This document shows, one piece after another, positions 6,551 to 16,208 of a DNA stretch of 64,000 bases. Origin of the DNA: Desulfobaccales bacterium (lineage in GTDB: Bacteria; Desulfobacterota; Desulfobaccia; Desulfobaccales; 0-14-0-80-60-11); contig JBAZPO010000016.1 in NCBI GenBank assembly GCA_041648175.1, positions 26,682-90,681 on the forward strand, given 5' to 3'. Numbering within the stretch: the stretch's first letter is position 1; every line of letters begins with the position of its first letter. The position numbers and the translations under genes were made by a program. The notes under the pieces were generated by a model, which was given only the letters and a program-made list of their open reading frames with translations, had not been told where the DNA came from and did no database searches.

Positions 6551-9364
6551 TCACAAAGATTTCGACCGGGCCGCCTCGCCCTTTTTTTCCTTGATCATGG
6601 CGTGGGCCGCGGCCATGCGGGCGATGGGGATGCGCATGGGCGAGCAGGAGACATAGTTCAAGCCGATGCGGTGGCAGAATTCCACCGCCTGGGGCTGGCC
6701 GCCGTGTTCGCCGCAGATGCCGATCTTGAGATCCGGGCGAACCTTGCGGCCTTCGCTGACCGCAAGCTGCATGAGCCAGCCCACCCCCAATTCATCCAGG
6801 ATTTCAAAGGGGTTGTGGCGCAAGATGCCCTCGGTGTTGTAAATCGGGAGGAACTTGTTTTCCGCGTCTTCCCGGGAGAAGGAGAAGGTGCCCTGGGTGA
6901 GGTCGTTGGTGCCGAAGGAGAAGAACTCGGCGCTTTCCGCCAGCCTGGCGGCCCGGACGCAGGCTCGGGCGATTTCCACCATGGTGCCGAATTTGTATTT
7001 AATCTTGACGTTGTAGCGCTTTTCCACTTCCTGATGGATTTTTTGCACCCGCGGCTGCACCCACACCAGTTCCTGCTTGGTGCAGACGTTTGGGATCATG
7101 ATCTCCGGGCGGACGTCGATTTTGTCTCGCAGGGCAATGGCAGCGGCTTCGAAGATCGCTTGGATCTGCATGTCATAGATTTCCGGGAAGGAGATGCCGC
7201 AGCGCACACCCCGGTTGCCCAGCATGGGGTTGTATTCGTGGAGCACCCGGACTCGGCGCAGCACCTTTTCTTTATCCCTCAGCAGTTTCTGATCCAGGCC
7301 CTTGACCTTGACTTCGCCAAACTCCCGGGCCACCGCCTCAATGGAGGGAACGAATTTATGCAGCTCCGGGTCCAGCATGGAAACGGTGCCGGGCAACTGC
7401 TCCAGGGCGTTGATGATGGCGCTGAATTCTTTGAGCCGGTTGACTTCGTTGAGGAGCTCTTCAACACTGGGCAGGAATTCGTGCAGGGGCGGGTCCAGCA
7501 GCCGGATGGTGACGGGCAATCCTTCCATGGCGCGGAAAATTTGCACGAAATCATCGCGCTGCATGGGCATGAGCTTGTCGGCCCAGCGCTTCCGTTCCTC
7601 CGGAGAGTCCGCCAGGATCAGGTTGCGCATCTGCGGCAGACGGTCCCCTTCGTTGAACATGCGCTCGGTGCGGCAGAGGCCAATGCCCTTGGCGCCGTGA
7701 TGCCTGGCCTTGGCGGCCATGTCCGGGGTGTCGGCGTTGGCCCACACCTCGATTTTGGCCTGCTTGTCGGCCCACTCCATCAGTTTGGCCAGGTCATCGG
7801 GAAGCTCCGGGTCCAACATGGGCACCGTGCCCAGGAAGAACTGCCCGTTAGTGCCGTCAATGGTGATGATGTCACCTTCCTTGATGACCACGCTGCCCAC
7901 CCGGGCCTCTTTCAGCTCATAATTGATGTCCAACCCCTCCACGCCGGAGACGCAGGGTTTGCCCATGCCCCGGGCCACCACCGCGGCGTGGGAGGTCTTG
8001 CCGCCCCGGCTGGTGAGGATGCCCTGGGCCGCAAAGAAGCCGTGAATGTCTTCCGGCTTGGTCTCGATGCGGGTAAGGATGATCTTCTCCCCTTCATTGC
8101 CCAGACGCTCGGCCCGGTCGGCGTCGAACACCACCTTGCCGATGGCCGCGCCCGGAGAGGCTGAGATGCCCGTAGCCAGAGCCTCATGCTTGAAATCCGG
8201 GTCGATGCGGCGGTGCAGGAACTGCTCCAGCATGTCCGGCTCGATCCTGAGTAGAGCCTCCTCCTCGGAGATCAGACCTTCCTTGACCATATCCACCGAC
8301 GTCTTGACCAGGGCCCAGGCGTTCATCTTGCCGTTGCGGGTCTGGAGCATGTAGAGCTTGCCCTGCTCGATGGTGAACTCAAAGTCCTGGACTTCCCGGT
8401 AGTGTTTTTCCAGGATATTGTGCATCCTTTCCAGGTCCTTAAAGACCGCGGGCATGTCCGTGCGCAGTTCTTTCAGGGGCCGGGGCGTGCGGATGCCCGC
8501 CACCACATCTTCGCCCTGGGCGTTGATCAGGTAGTCGCCGTAGAGCTTGTTCTCGCCGGTACCCGGGTCCCGGGTGAAGCCGACGCCGGTGGCGCTATCG
8601 TTCCCCATGTTCCCGAAGACCATGGTGCAAATGTTTACCGCAGTTCCGTAAGCCAGTTCCTTGGTGATGTTGAACTGGCGGCGGTAGTCCACGGCCCGTT
8701 TGCCCATCCAGGACTTGAAAACGCCCTCCATGGACAGGAAGAGATGTGCCCAGGGGTCCTGAGGAAAGGGTTTGCCGGTAAGGCGCTCGATAACATCCTT
8801 AAATTTCTGGACTACCTCCGCCAGGGCTTCCGCACTGAGCTCGGTATCCACGTGGGCGTGATACTGCTCTTTGACTGCGTCAAAAATCTTATCAAATTCA
8901 GCGTCAGGGATTCCCAGGCCAATCTTGCCAAAAAGCTGTAGAAAGCGGCGGTAGGCGTCGTTGACGAAGCGTTCATTCTTGGTCAGGGCGATCATGCCTT
9001 TGGCGGTCTCGTCATTTAGCCCCAGGTTGAGGATGGTGTCCATCATGCCCGGCATGGAGAGGGCGGAACCGGAGCGCACCGAGACCAATAAGGGTTTGGC
9101 GGGGTCGCCGAACCCCTTGCCGGTCTTCTTCTCCAGGGCCTCCATGTATTCATGGACTTCATCCATGAGGCCCACAGGAAATTTATCCCCCTCTTCCAAA
9201 AATTCAATATTGGCTTCGGTAGTGATGACGAACCCCGGCGGGACCGGCAGACCGATCTGGGTCATGGTACACAGGCCAGCGCCCTTGCCTCCTAAAAACT
9301 TTTTATTGGTCCCATCGCCTTCCTCGAAGGCATAGCAATAGCGTTTTTTCGCTGTCTTGGCCAT
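6551..9364 (-). CDS. ppdK: Pyruvate, phosphate dikinase
   Basis: Interconverts pyruvate, ATP and phosphate with phosphoenolpyruvate, AMP and diphosphate in the cytoplasm, feeding gluconeogenesis in acetate- or pyruvate-using anaerobes. The N-terminal ATP-grasp domain begins YAFEEGD; the phosphohistidine motif GGKTSHAAVVARGMG has its His near residue 459; the C-terminal PEP barrel ends with GICGEHGGQ, with the catalytic Cys near 884. I chose ATG 9364, which has AAGGAG 10 nt upstream, over the TTG at 9415 (954 residues). At 937 residues it is longer than the usual 870-900: about 55 extra residues near 616-690 look like an old internal duplication of the LDPPLHEFLPS segment. Confidence 0.95.
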   Translation of the reverse strand: MAKTAKKRYCYAFEEGDGTNKKFLGGKGAGLCTMTQIGLPVPPGFVITTEANIEFLEEGDKFPVGLMDEVHEYMEALEKKTGKGFGDPAKPLLVSVRSGSALSMPGMMDTILNLGLNDETAKGMIALTKNERFVNDAYRRFLQLFGKIGLGIPDAEFDKIFDAVKEQYHAHVDTELSAEALAEVVQKFKDVIERLTGKPFPQDPWAHLFLSMEGVFKSWMGKRAVDYRRQFNITKELAYGTAVNICTMVFGNMGNDSATGVGFTRDPGTGENKLYGDYLINAQGEDVVAGIRTPRPLKELRTDMPAVFKDLERMHNILEKHYREVQDFEFTIEQGKLYMLQTRNGKMNAWALVKTSVDMVKEGLISEEEALLRIEPDMLEQFLHRRIDPDFKHEALATGISASPGAAIGKVVFDADRAERLGNEGEKIILTRIETKPEDIHGFFAAQGILTSRGGKTSHAAVVARGMGKPCVSGVEGLDINYELKEARVGSVVIKEGDIITIDGTNGQFFLGTVPMLDPELPDDLAKLMEWADKQAKIEVWANADTPDMAAKARHHGAKGIGLCRTERMFNEGDRLPQMRNLILADSPEERKRWADKLMPMQRDDFVQIFRAMEGLPVTIRLLDPPLHEFLPSVEELLNEVNRLKEFSAIINALEQLPGTVSMLDPELHKFVPSIEAVAREFGEVKVKGLDQKLLRDKEKVLRRVRVLHEYNPMLGNRGVRCGISFPEIYDMQIQAIFEAAAIALRDKIDVRPEIMIPNVCTKQELVWVQPRVQKIHQEVEKRYNVKIKYKFGTMVEIARACVRAARLAESAEFFSFGTNDLTQGTFSFSREDAENKFLPIYNTEGILRHNPFEILDELGVGWLMQLAVSEGRKVRPDLKIGICGEHGGQPQAVEFCHRIGLNYVSCSPMRIPIARMAAAHAMIKEKKGEAARSKSL

Positions 9365-9716
9365 GTCGCCTATCTCCTTATCGATCTGGTTTCCGATTTT
9401 GTCCGATTTTTCCAAGCATATGACTTTTCATACCTGGTCTTGTGAAAAATTTCAAAAAGAAAATTCATCTTGGTTCCGATGGTGAGTCAAACCGGGAGAG
9501 GTGGGTCGCTACCAACTGGGTCACCCATCCCGACGGAATCTTTCCCCAGAGTTATGGAAAATAGCAGGATATCTGCTATAATGCAAGACATTGGAATTAA
9601 ACCATCTCAGGGTAAGGTGGCAACGCCTCCGGCAAAAATTGGCTCAACTCCCCGAAGGGCCGTCGGTTGTGGGGGATCGCCTTTTATCAACGCTGCGCCA
9701 ATAAAGGATGACAAGC

Positions 9717-10076
9717 ATGCTTCCGGTGAAATTTGACTTTAAGGTGAATGAAGACAGGAGAGGAACGAATTTTGAGGGCGTCGAAGCCGGACATGCGGAC
9801 CCTGAAGGGGCTTTTAATCTTCATCTGCGGGTTGCCCGGGATCATCTAATTCTGAGCGTCTGGCCGGTGCGGGGAGAGTTGGCGCAGGTGACCGACCACC
9901 TGGCGCAGATTATGGGTCCCCCCAAGGCTACACCATCGGTTTGTGGTTTCGGCGACTGCCAGGATGACGATAAAGATTCTCCCCAGCAGACGACCCTGTG
10001 GGAATTCGACCCCGCAGTCCGGCCGGAAGTTTTGCTGAAAGTACGGGGATTTTTGGGCTTGACAGCAACAGCATAA
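9717..10076 (+). CDS. Hypothetical protein, 119 residues
   Basis: Not recognised. Soluble, acidic, without signal peptide or membrane segments; one Cys pair (CGFGDC) in the middle. ATG 9717 has AAAGGA 8 nt upstream and is preferred to ATG 9708. A TATAAT box at 9577-9582 lies well upstream and could be its promoter, though no good -35 is seen. The gene faces away from ppdK and towards the ClC gene on the other strand. That it is a gene at all rests on the ribosome site and the open frame. Confidence 0.55.
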   Translation: MLPVKFDFKVNEDRRGTNFEGVEAGHADPEGAFNLHLRVARDHLILSVWPVRGELAQVTDHLAQIMGPPKATPSVCGFGDCQDDDKDSPQQTTLWEFDPAVRPEVLLKVRGFLGLTATA

Positions 10077-10106
10077 AAAGTGCAGGTATTCAACATAGCA
10101 TGGGAT

Positions 10107-11861
10107 CTATTCCGGTTTCACCGAACCCGGGATCGGGTAGCGCAGGGTTTGTTCTTTAAGGAGCCTCTGATTGTAAGCCGTAAGTGCATCTTCAAGCTTC
10201 AGGATGCCCACCACCACCTTATCACGGGGGGGCAAGACCACGGGGAGGGAGGAAAAGTTCTTATTTTCCAGAAGATGGAACGCAGTTTCAAAATCGTCTT
10301 CAGGATGGATGGTCACAACTTCTGAGGTTTTCAGATCCCGGGCCTTCAAGGTCTCGGTGGCCTGTTCCCGATGCCCCAAAACCTGCCGCAAATCCCACAG
10401 GGTCAGCACCCCACTCAATTCTTCCTGCTCATCTAATATCACAAAAAACGGGTAGGGGCTTGCCTCAGCCCGGCGCAGGATTTCCGGTAACGGGGTGTCA
10501 TCGCGGATGAGCTCCATTTTCTTGGAGGCATAATCTTTCACCTGCATGGATTGGAGCACGTGGACGGCGCGTCCCTGAAAAATCTTGACCCCTCGGCGCA
10601 GAAGCTTCATTTCGTAGGTGGAATAGCCATAAAGGGATTTGACCACGATAAAACTGGCAATACAGCTCACCATGGCGGGCACGATTATCCCATGGCTGTT
10701 ACTCAACTCGAAGATGATCAGGGTGGCGGTGATAGGCCCCAAGGTGGTGCCGCTGACCAGGGCTCCCATACCCACCAGGGCATAATCCGAGGGAACCAGG
10801 TTAAGGCCGGGGACAAGATGATTGGCCACCAGGGACAGGCTCGTTCCCAGCATCGCGCCCAAGAAGAGGTTGGGCCCCATAATGCCGCCGCTCATGCCGG
10901 AACCCAGGCAGACCACCGTGGCCAGAAATTTCGTGATCATCAGGAAGGCTGCGCTCGTAAGGGCGAATTTGCCGGTCAGGCTCAAGTTGATACTGTCATA
11001 GCCCACCCCCAGGACATAGGGCGAGGATACGGCCAGGCCTCCCAGGATCAGGCCACCCAGGGCCGGCTTGAGCCATTCCGGCAGGGGTATGCGGCGAAAC
11101 AGGCTATCTGTCCCATAGACGGCCCGGGTAAAAGCAATTGCAACCAGGCCGGCCAGCACCCCTAGGATCAGGTAAATCACCAATTCGAAGTTGTTATGAA
11201 AAATAAAAGGGGCCACCTGAAAGGTGGGAAAATCACCCAAAAACTGGCGCGAAATCAACACAGCCACGATGGCGGCGATGACGATATGGCCTAAATAGAC
11301 GATCTCCAGATCCGCCAGGATGACTTCGATGGTGAACAGAGCGCCGGAGATGGGGGTGTTGAAGGTGGCGGCGAAGCCCGCGGCCACGCCGCAGGCCAGA
11401 CAAATCCTGCCTTTGCCCGCACTGAAACTGAAGAGCCGGGTCATGGCCGAGCCGATGGCGGCGCCGATCCCCACCACCGGACCTTCACGGCCCACCGAGC
11501 CGCCACTGGCGATGGTCAGGCCGGTGACCCAGGCTTTGAGCAGGGCTTTGGAGGGGAGGATGTGGCCTTGCCGCAAGGCCGCGGCCTCGATTACTTCAGG
11601 GACCCCGGGCCCCCGCGCGTCTGGGGCCCAATAGGCGATCACCGGCCCCACCGCCAGGCCGCCCAGGGTGGGAATCAGAATTCTGAGCCACCAGGGAGTG
11701 GCCAGCACCCGGGCCATGAAATGCCCTTGTCCCGGCCAGATCCCCCACTGCCCCACTTCGATGAGGGCCAGAAACCCGAGAGCTCCCACCCCGGCCAAGG
11801 CCCCGATAAGAATGGCCAGGAGCAAAAAGAGAAACTCATTGGTCTGGCGGCTCAGGTTCAT
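10107..11861 (-). CDS. ClC-family chloride channel/antiporter with CBS domains
   Basis: Inner-membrane ClC protein moving chloride, possibly in exchange for protons. The selectivity motif GPGVPE is at 84-89, the gating-glutamate motif GREGP at 124-128 (Glu126), and further on come the FAATFNTPISG and GSGMSGGIMGP stretches. About ten membrane segments fill residues 10-430; a pair of CBS nucleotide-binding domains (about 440-570) ends the protein, as in regulated ClC channels. It starts 28 bp after the M50 protease gene on the same strand, and both proteins carry CBS domains, so they are probably one operon and may share an adenine-nucleotide signal. Confidence 0.92.
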   Translation of the reverse strand: MNLSRQTNEFLFLLLAILIGALAGVGALGFLALIEVGQWGIWPGQGHFMARVLATPWWLRILIPTLGGLAVGPVIAYWAPDARGPGVPEVIEAAALRQGHILPSKALLKAWVTGLTIASGGSVGREGPVVGIGAAIGSAMTRLFSFSAGKGRICLACGVAAGFAATFNTPISGALFTIEVILADLEIVYLGHIVIAAIVAVLISRQFLGDFPTFQVAPFIFHNNFELVIYLILGVLAGLVAIAFTRAVYGTDSLFRRIPLPEWLKPALGGLILGGLAVSSPYVLGVGYDSINLSLTGKFALTSAAFLMITKFLATVVCLGSGMSGGIMGPNLFLGAMLGTSLSLVANHLVPGLNLVPSDYALVGMGALVSGTTLGPITATLIIFELSNSHGIIVPAMVSCIASFIVVKSLYGYSTYEMKLLRRGVKIFQGRAVHVLQSMQVKDYASKKMELIRDDTPLPEILRRAEASPYPFFVILDEQEELSGVLTLWDLRQVLGHREQATETLKARDLKTSEVVTIHPEDDFETAFHLLENKNFSSLPVVLPPRDKVVVGILKLEDALTAYNQRLLKEQTLRYPIPGSVKPE

Positions 11862-11889
11862 GGGCAGCGGTAGGCAGCCTCGGATGGAT

Positions 11890-13023
11890 TCAGCTCTGCT
11901 CTTCCAACTCCACCTTAAGGGAGAAGAAATCCAGCAGATCTTTCAAAGTGACGATCCCCACCAAACGCCCATGCTCTACCACCAGCATGCGGCTGACCCC
12001 GGTCTGAGTCATTAGGCCCAAGGCCTTGATGGCATCGGTGTCGGGAGAAATAGTGTTTTCCGGAGAACATTGGCTAGCCGCTTCCCGGATGGTTTCCCGG
12101 CTCCAGGCCTCCCGGGGAATCTCCTTCACCTGCCGGGTGGTGATGCAGCCCACCAGCTTGTCCCCCGACATGACCGGAAACATTTTATAGTGATGCTTAT
12201 AGATGTAGTCCTCCACGAGATGCTCGACGGTGATGGAATCCTGGACCGCCACCGGGTTGGTATTCATGAAGCGGCTCACCTTCTCGCCTTCCAGGGCCTT
12301 GCGCACCAAAAGCTGCTGGTAGGACATCTGGGCGGCGTTGCGCAAAAACATGCCGATGAGAAACATCCACACCCCGCCGATGACGTTGCCATAGATGAAC
12401 TGGAGGATGCCGAAGACGATGAGGCCGATGCCGAAGGCGGAGCCGATGGTTGAGGAGACCCGGGTGGCCCACCGCAAGTTGCCTTTGGTTCCCCACAGGA
12501 TGGACCGCAATACCCTGCCGCCGTCCAGGGGGAAGGCCGGCAGGAGGTTGAAGGCCGCCAGGATGACATTGATGTAAGCAATATAATAGATAACCCCGTT
12601 GATGGGGGTGTCCCAACCGGCGGACACTCCTGTGCGGTAGATCAGATAAAATATTACCGCGAGGGCGAAACTGGAGATTGGTCCAACGATTGCCATGGAG
12701 AATTCGGCCTTGGCCGTGGGGGGTTCATCGCCCATTTCCGCCACCCCGCCAAAGATGAACAGGGTAATCCCTTTCATGGGCATGCCGAACTTGCGGGCTA
12801 CTATCGAGTGGCAGAACTCATGGGCTACGATGGAGGCGAAGAGGCCCAGGGCCCCCACCACCCCCATAATCCAGTAGGTTTCCCGTTCCAGACCCGGGTA
12901 AAGGTAGGGAAAGAGTCCTGCCGCCAGAGACCAGGTTATGAGCACCGCGATGATAGTCCAGCTCAAGTCGATATTGACCTCGAACCCGAGGAGCTTGAAC
13001 AATTTTATACGTTTACCGAACAT
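11890..13023 (-). CDS. Site-2-type M50 zinc metalloprotease with CBS domains
   Basis: Membrane-embedded protease of the SpoIVFB/Rip3 group, which cuts transmembrane substrates. Zinc motif HEFCH at 68-72 (His68, Glu69, His72) and the second-site motif PAFPLDGG with Asp167 are intact. Six membrane segments by eye, then two CBS domains (about 240-375), a layout known for bacterial and archaeal M50 proteases regulated by nucleotides. ATG 13023 follows AGGAGG, a strong ribosome site. Leads the ClC gene in a likely operon. The substrate, for example an anti-sigma factor, is not visible nearby. Confidence 0.92.
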   Translation of the reverse strand: MFGKRIKLFKLLGFEVNIDLSWTIIAVLITWSLAAGLFPYLYPGLERETYWIMGVVGALGLFASIVAHEFCHSIVARKFGMPMKGITLFIFGGVAEMGDEPPTAKAEFSMAIVGPISSFALAVIFYLIYRTGVSAGWDTPINGVIYYIAYINVILAAFNLLPAFPLDGGRVLRSILWGTKGNLRWATRVSSTIGSAFGIGLIVFGILQFIYGNVIGGVWMFLIGMFLRNAAQMSYQQLLVRKALEGEKVSRFMNTNPVAVQDSITVEHLVEDYIYKHHYKMFPVMSGDKLVGCITTRQVKEIPREAWSRETIREAASQCSPENTISPDTDAIKALGLMTQTGVSRMLVVEHGRLVGIVTLKDLLDFFSLKVELEEQS

Positions 13024-13434
13024 CGTTACCTCCTATTGAAATTACTTACCTGAAGATCGCCACACGTTCCCTAATGATTGCAATTCTTCTTGATAAGCTT
13101 AAGGAACTTTTTGCAAAGAGGCCAGGGGGATACATATATAACCCATTAATAATCCCACCAAAATATTTCTGATGCCTTCGCTGAAAGGTAAGGCTCTGAT
13201 GCTGAGGAGTCAACACGCTTTTTCACAGGACGTGCCACGCAAATAGAGAACCTCATATCAATATTTTTTCATTTTATTTACATATCATCCTGCGATTAAG
13301 GTTGCGTCGCCGAGAACCATGGTTAACATACGTTTAATTCGGCACCGGCCCGAAGGCGATTTGCTCGTAGAGAATCAAACATAATTGACTATTGATAAAA
13401 AGCAACCAATTTATCAGAGATGGGAGGTCTGGAG
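13024..13434. other. 411-bp divergent intergenic region
   Basis: Separates the M50 gene (minus) from the cytochrome gene (plus), so promoters for both should lie here. A possible pair TTGACT (13386-13391) and an AT-rich -10 region about 17 bp on precedes the cytochrome gene. No gene, known RNA or strong repeat was recognised. Confidence 0.45.
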
Positions 13435-14865
13435 ATGACGTATTCCGCCAAAAAGTTAAGATTGATAGTGGTGCCGCTGTTTCTCGGGGTCAGCCTCGTC
13501 TTGGGCATGGGGTCCATCTGGGGGTCCAAAGATGCCAAAGCCGACAAGCCCAAAGAGCAAGAATCCAGCTACGCGCCGGTAAAAATCACCGAACCCTTTG
13601 CCACGACCATGGCCCGGATGAAGGGGGAGAAAGATAAGATCGCGGCCCGGCACAAGGACCTCCTGGAGAAGCGTTACGATATGAGCGACCGACCCGCCAA
13701 AGGGGTCACCACGACCCGGGGCAAGCCCATCCAGGAGGGCGTGCGCGCTAAGCTCCCTCCGGGTATGACCTGGGAAAAACTGGCAGCCATGAGCCCGGAG
13801 GATATCAAGGAAAAGGGCGTATGGCCCGGGGGATTTTTGCCTCTGCCCCATCCTCACCAGGAAGAGGGTGGGATGGTCTTCCCCAAATCCACCATTGACG
13901 AGATCAAAAAACAGGAAGGCCGGGACCTGACCCGGTTTGATCTGGATTACGACTTACCGGACCACTTCCTGCCGGAATTCCCGCCCGCTATCTTTCTTAC
14001 CACCCGGCCCGACCTGGGGGATGTGTCCCAAGGGAAGCTGGTCACCAACATGAACTTCTATGAGCTGTTCAATGGCATCCTCAACCCCAAGCAAATCGAG
14101 GGCTTGCGGCTCTTGGTGACACCCTTTATGCAGCAGCAGTTCAACCAGACGGAAGACCGGCGCTCCGAGCAGCCCAGCCGGGGTGTGGCCTGCTTCGACT
14201 GCCATGTTAACGGCCACACCAACGCTTCCACCCACCTAGCGGGGGACGTTCGGCCCCAGCAATTCCGCCACCGCATCGACACCCCGCCCCTCAGGGGTGT
14301 GAATATCCAGCGTCTCTTCGGCTCTCAGCGGGCCTTAAAGACGGTGGAGGATTTCACCGAGTTTGAGCAGCGGGCGGCCTACTTCGACGGCGACCCGGTG
14401 ATTGCCACCAAGAAGGGGGTGAACATCCTGGAACGAGGCAGCCAGGTGCACGACATGGCGGAATTTCAGGAAATTTTAGACTTCCCGCCAGCCCCAAAAC
14501 TGGACATTTTCGGCCGCCTGGACCCAAAAAAGGCCACGGCAGAGGAAATGAAAGGCCAGGAGATTTTCTTCGGCAAGGCCCAGTGCGCCTTCTGCCATCA
14601 GCCCCCGTACTATACCGATAACCTGATGCACAACCTTAAGACCGAGCGCTTCTTCAAGCCCCAGATGATCAACGGCCGCATGGCGAACATGGACGGCCCC
14701 ATCAAGACCTTTCCATTACGGGGCATCAAGGAATCGCCCACGTATCTGCACGACGGCCGTCTTCTGACCCTGGAGGATACGGTGGAATTTTTCAACCTGG
14801 TGCAAGGCCTGAAACTGACCGACCAGGAAAAGAAGTCTCTGGTAGCATTTATGCGGGTTTTATAA
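13435..14865 (+). CDS. Dihaem cytochrome c peroxidase/MauG-like exported protein
   Basis: An exported protein with two haem c motifs, CFDCH at 253-257 and CAFCH at 384-388, arranged as in bacterial cytochrome c peroxidase and MauG-type proteins. An N-terminal hydrophobic segment (about 9-25) is a signal peptide or anchor; the mature part acts in the periplasm. I chose ATG 13435 because GGAGG lies 9 nt before it; ATG 13420 lies before that site. The 476 residues exceed classical CcpA (about 340) because of a polar N-terminal extension of about 150 residues without known motif. Likely role: peroxide reduction or oxidative modification of a partner; not settled by sequence. Stands alone. Confidence 0.85.
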   Translation: MTYSAKKLRLIVVPLFLGVSLVLGMGSIWGSKDAKADKPKEQESSYAPVKITEPFATTMARMKGEKDKIAARHKDLLEKRYDMSDRPAKGVTTTRGKPIQEGVRAKLPPGMTWEKLAAMSPEDIKEKGVWPGGFLPLPHPHQEEGGMVFPKSTIDEIKKQEGRDLTRFDLDYDLPDHFLPEFPPAIFLTTRPDLGDVSQGKLVTNMNFYELFNGILNPKQIEGLRLLVTPFMQQQFNQTEDRRSEQPSRGVACFDCHVNGHTNASTHLAGDVRPQQFRHRIDTPPLRGVNIQRLFGSQRALKTVEDFTEFEQRAAYFDGDPVIATKKGVNILERGSQVHDMAEFQEILDFPPAPKLDIFGRLDPKKATAEEMKGQEIFFGKAQCAFCHQPPYYTDNLMHNLKTERFFKPQMINGRMANMDGPIKTFPLRGIKESPTYLHDGRLLTLEDTVEFFNLVQGLKLTDQEKKSLVAFMRVL

Positions 14866-14876
14866 GCGGTTGCAAC

Positions 14877-14911
14877 GTGGACGCCTGTCCCTGAGCGGCA
14901 CGGGCGTCCAC
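14877..14911. terminator. GTGGACGCC/GGCGTCCAC hairpin
   Basis: A 9-bp perfect stem with a 17-nt loop lies between the convergent cytochrome and DedA genes. There is no T-run, so it may be a shared terminator or only a structural element. Confidence 0.5.
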
Positions 14912-14927
14912 ATCAGGCCGGAGTAAC

Positions 14928-15548
14928 CTAATCCCGGACTTGATTTTCGGTTTCACAATGGGAACGCCGAATCCTATACACCAGATAACCCGCCGACCCC
15001 AGACCGATAACGGCCGCCACCAGGAGCACTAGATAAGCATGTACCTGGGGCATAATCTTGTGCCACTCATCCCCCACCACGTAGCCCACCGTCAAGAAGG
15101 TGGCCACCCAGACTAAGCCCCCGGAGTAGGCAAAGGGGGCAAAATGCCGGTACTCCAGACCGGAAATCCCGGCGCTCAACGCGGCCAGATGCCGGACCCC
15201 CGGGAGGAAGTAGCCTCCAAACAGGCTCCATTTGCCATATTTCTCAAACCATTGATGGGCCTGGGCTAATCTCTCCGGGGTGATGTGCAGGTATTTCCCA
15301 TACCTCGCCAATAACGGCAGGCCGAGGGTGCGCCCCACCACATAGGACACCGTGATGCCGCAGATGCTGCCCAGGAAGGCCGTCAGGAGGGTGGGAACCG
15401 GATGGAAATACCCCTTGAAGACTAGATAGCCCACAAAGGCCAGAATGGTTTCATCCGGGATGGGTAGGCCGAAAATCCCCAGCACGAGCGAAGAGAATAT
15501 CCCCAGGTAGCCGTAAGTCTGGATCAAGTGAAGATGGGCGGATAACAT
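14928..15548 (-). CDS. DedA-family membrane protein
   Basis: Inner-membrane protein of the DedA/SNARE-associated family, linked to undecaprenyl-phosphate or phospholipid flipping and envelope homeostasis. The family motifs are seen in order: FGLPIPDE, GSICGITVSYVVGRTLG, and FGGYFLPGVRH followed by AGISG; four to five membrane segments. ATG 15548 has CAGGGA upstream and matches where the family starts; ATG 15590 would add 14 residues. Single gene, convergent with the cytochrome gene. Confidence 0.88.
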   Translation of the reverse strand: MLSAHLHLIQTYGYLGIFSSLVLGIFGLPIPDETILAFVGYLVFKGYFHPVPTLLTAFLGSICGITVSYVVGRTLGLPLLARYGKYLHITPERLAQAHQWFEKYGKWSLFGGYFLPGVRHLAALSAGISGLEYRHFAPFAYSGGLVWVATFLTVGYVVGDEWHKIMPQVHAYLVLLVAAVIGLGSAGYLVYRIRRSHCETENQVRD

Positions 15549-15685
15549 GCGGTTCCCTGTTGCTTCACGGGATAATCCCCGGAAGCTCATTGAGATTCAG
15601 GACTTAACATAACCATTCTCCGGCAGAATGCCAGGTTGTGCATCTGGAAAGAGAAGAGGAGGGGGAGGAGAAAGAACCCGGAGCT

Positions 15686-15757
15686 TTAGCTGCCGCCGCC
15701 GCGCTTCATGAGAGCCTCCAATTCCTTGGCGGCAGGTTCCTGGCCCCCGAAACTGAG
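15686..15757 (-). pseudogene. Relic of a TPR lipoprotein 3' end
   Basis: On the minus strand this stretch reads FGGQEPAAKELEALMK and then stops after GGGS. It matches the last residues of the TPR lipoprotein 1.4 kb upstream (RGQEQAAKELEVLLKDK). At DNA level 15715-15748 and 17191-17224 agree at about 30 of 34 bases. No start or upstream TPR sequence is attached: an in-frame stop follows and AT-rich cassette DNA begins. So either the cassette duplicated the host gene's 3' end, or a second TPR gene was lost except for its tail. Confidence 0.7.
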
Positions 15758-15770
15758 GGAGACGGTATGA

Positions 15771-16208
15771 TTAAATCATAAGTTTAGCTAAATTAGGAGG
15801 AAGTTGGGTACCCATAGCAATGCCATCTTTTGTTACCGCTAACCCTACAGCGAAACCTACTACCATATTACTTGCAAAAACACTTGAACCTATCCTAATT
15901 TCCCACGGTGTTATTTGGCAATCTGGAAGGTTTAAACTAATATTTATTAAAGTTCTTTCATTTGAGTTATAGGCATATAATGGCTTTCCGTCAATTAATA
16001 TTTGGAACCCATCTAATGTAGGCAAAAATTCAATGTCAGGAGCTGGCTTATCCCCTAAAATTTCAAGCTTTGCATATTCTCCACCCAAGTCAATAACTGA
16101 TAGGCGGCCACTTGCGTCTTGAACAACTGCCCTAGTACCCCATAATAAAGGAATTTCTACATTTATAAAAGTTTGACTTCCCATTTTAAGATCCATTTTT
16201 ATCTCCAA
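15771..16208 (-). CDS. AT-rich cassette protein, 145 residues
   Basis: Not recognised. It starts 23 bp inside the end of the PIN-like gene, so the two are translationally linked. No membrane segment or signal peptide; mixed beta-rich sequence with a Gly-rich C-terminal half (VVGFAVGLAVTKDG). About 35 % GC, like its partner and unlike its flanks. The partner of a PIN-type nuclease gene is often an antitoxin or accessory protein, but it is larger than usual antitoxins, comes second, and has no DNA-binding motif that I can see, so this is only a possibility. Confidence 0.6.
   Translation of the reverse strand: MEIKMDLKMGSQTFINVEIPLLWGTRAVVQDASGRLSVIDLGGEYAKLEILGDKPAPDIEFLPTLDGFQILIDGKPLYAYNSNERTLINISLNLPDCQITPWEIRIGSSVFASNMVVGFAVGLAVTKDGIAMGTQLPPNLAKLMI

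Noticed and set aside
6416..8164. A 582-codon plus-strand frame opposite ppdK
   Set aside because: It is exactly antisense to a clear ppdK gene, begins in AT-rich intergenic DNA and has no family features; long antisense frames are expected in GC-rich genes.
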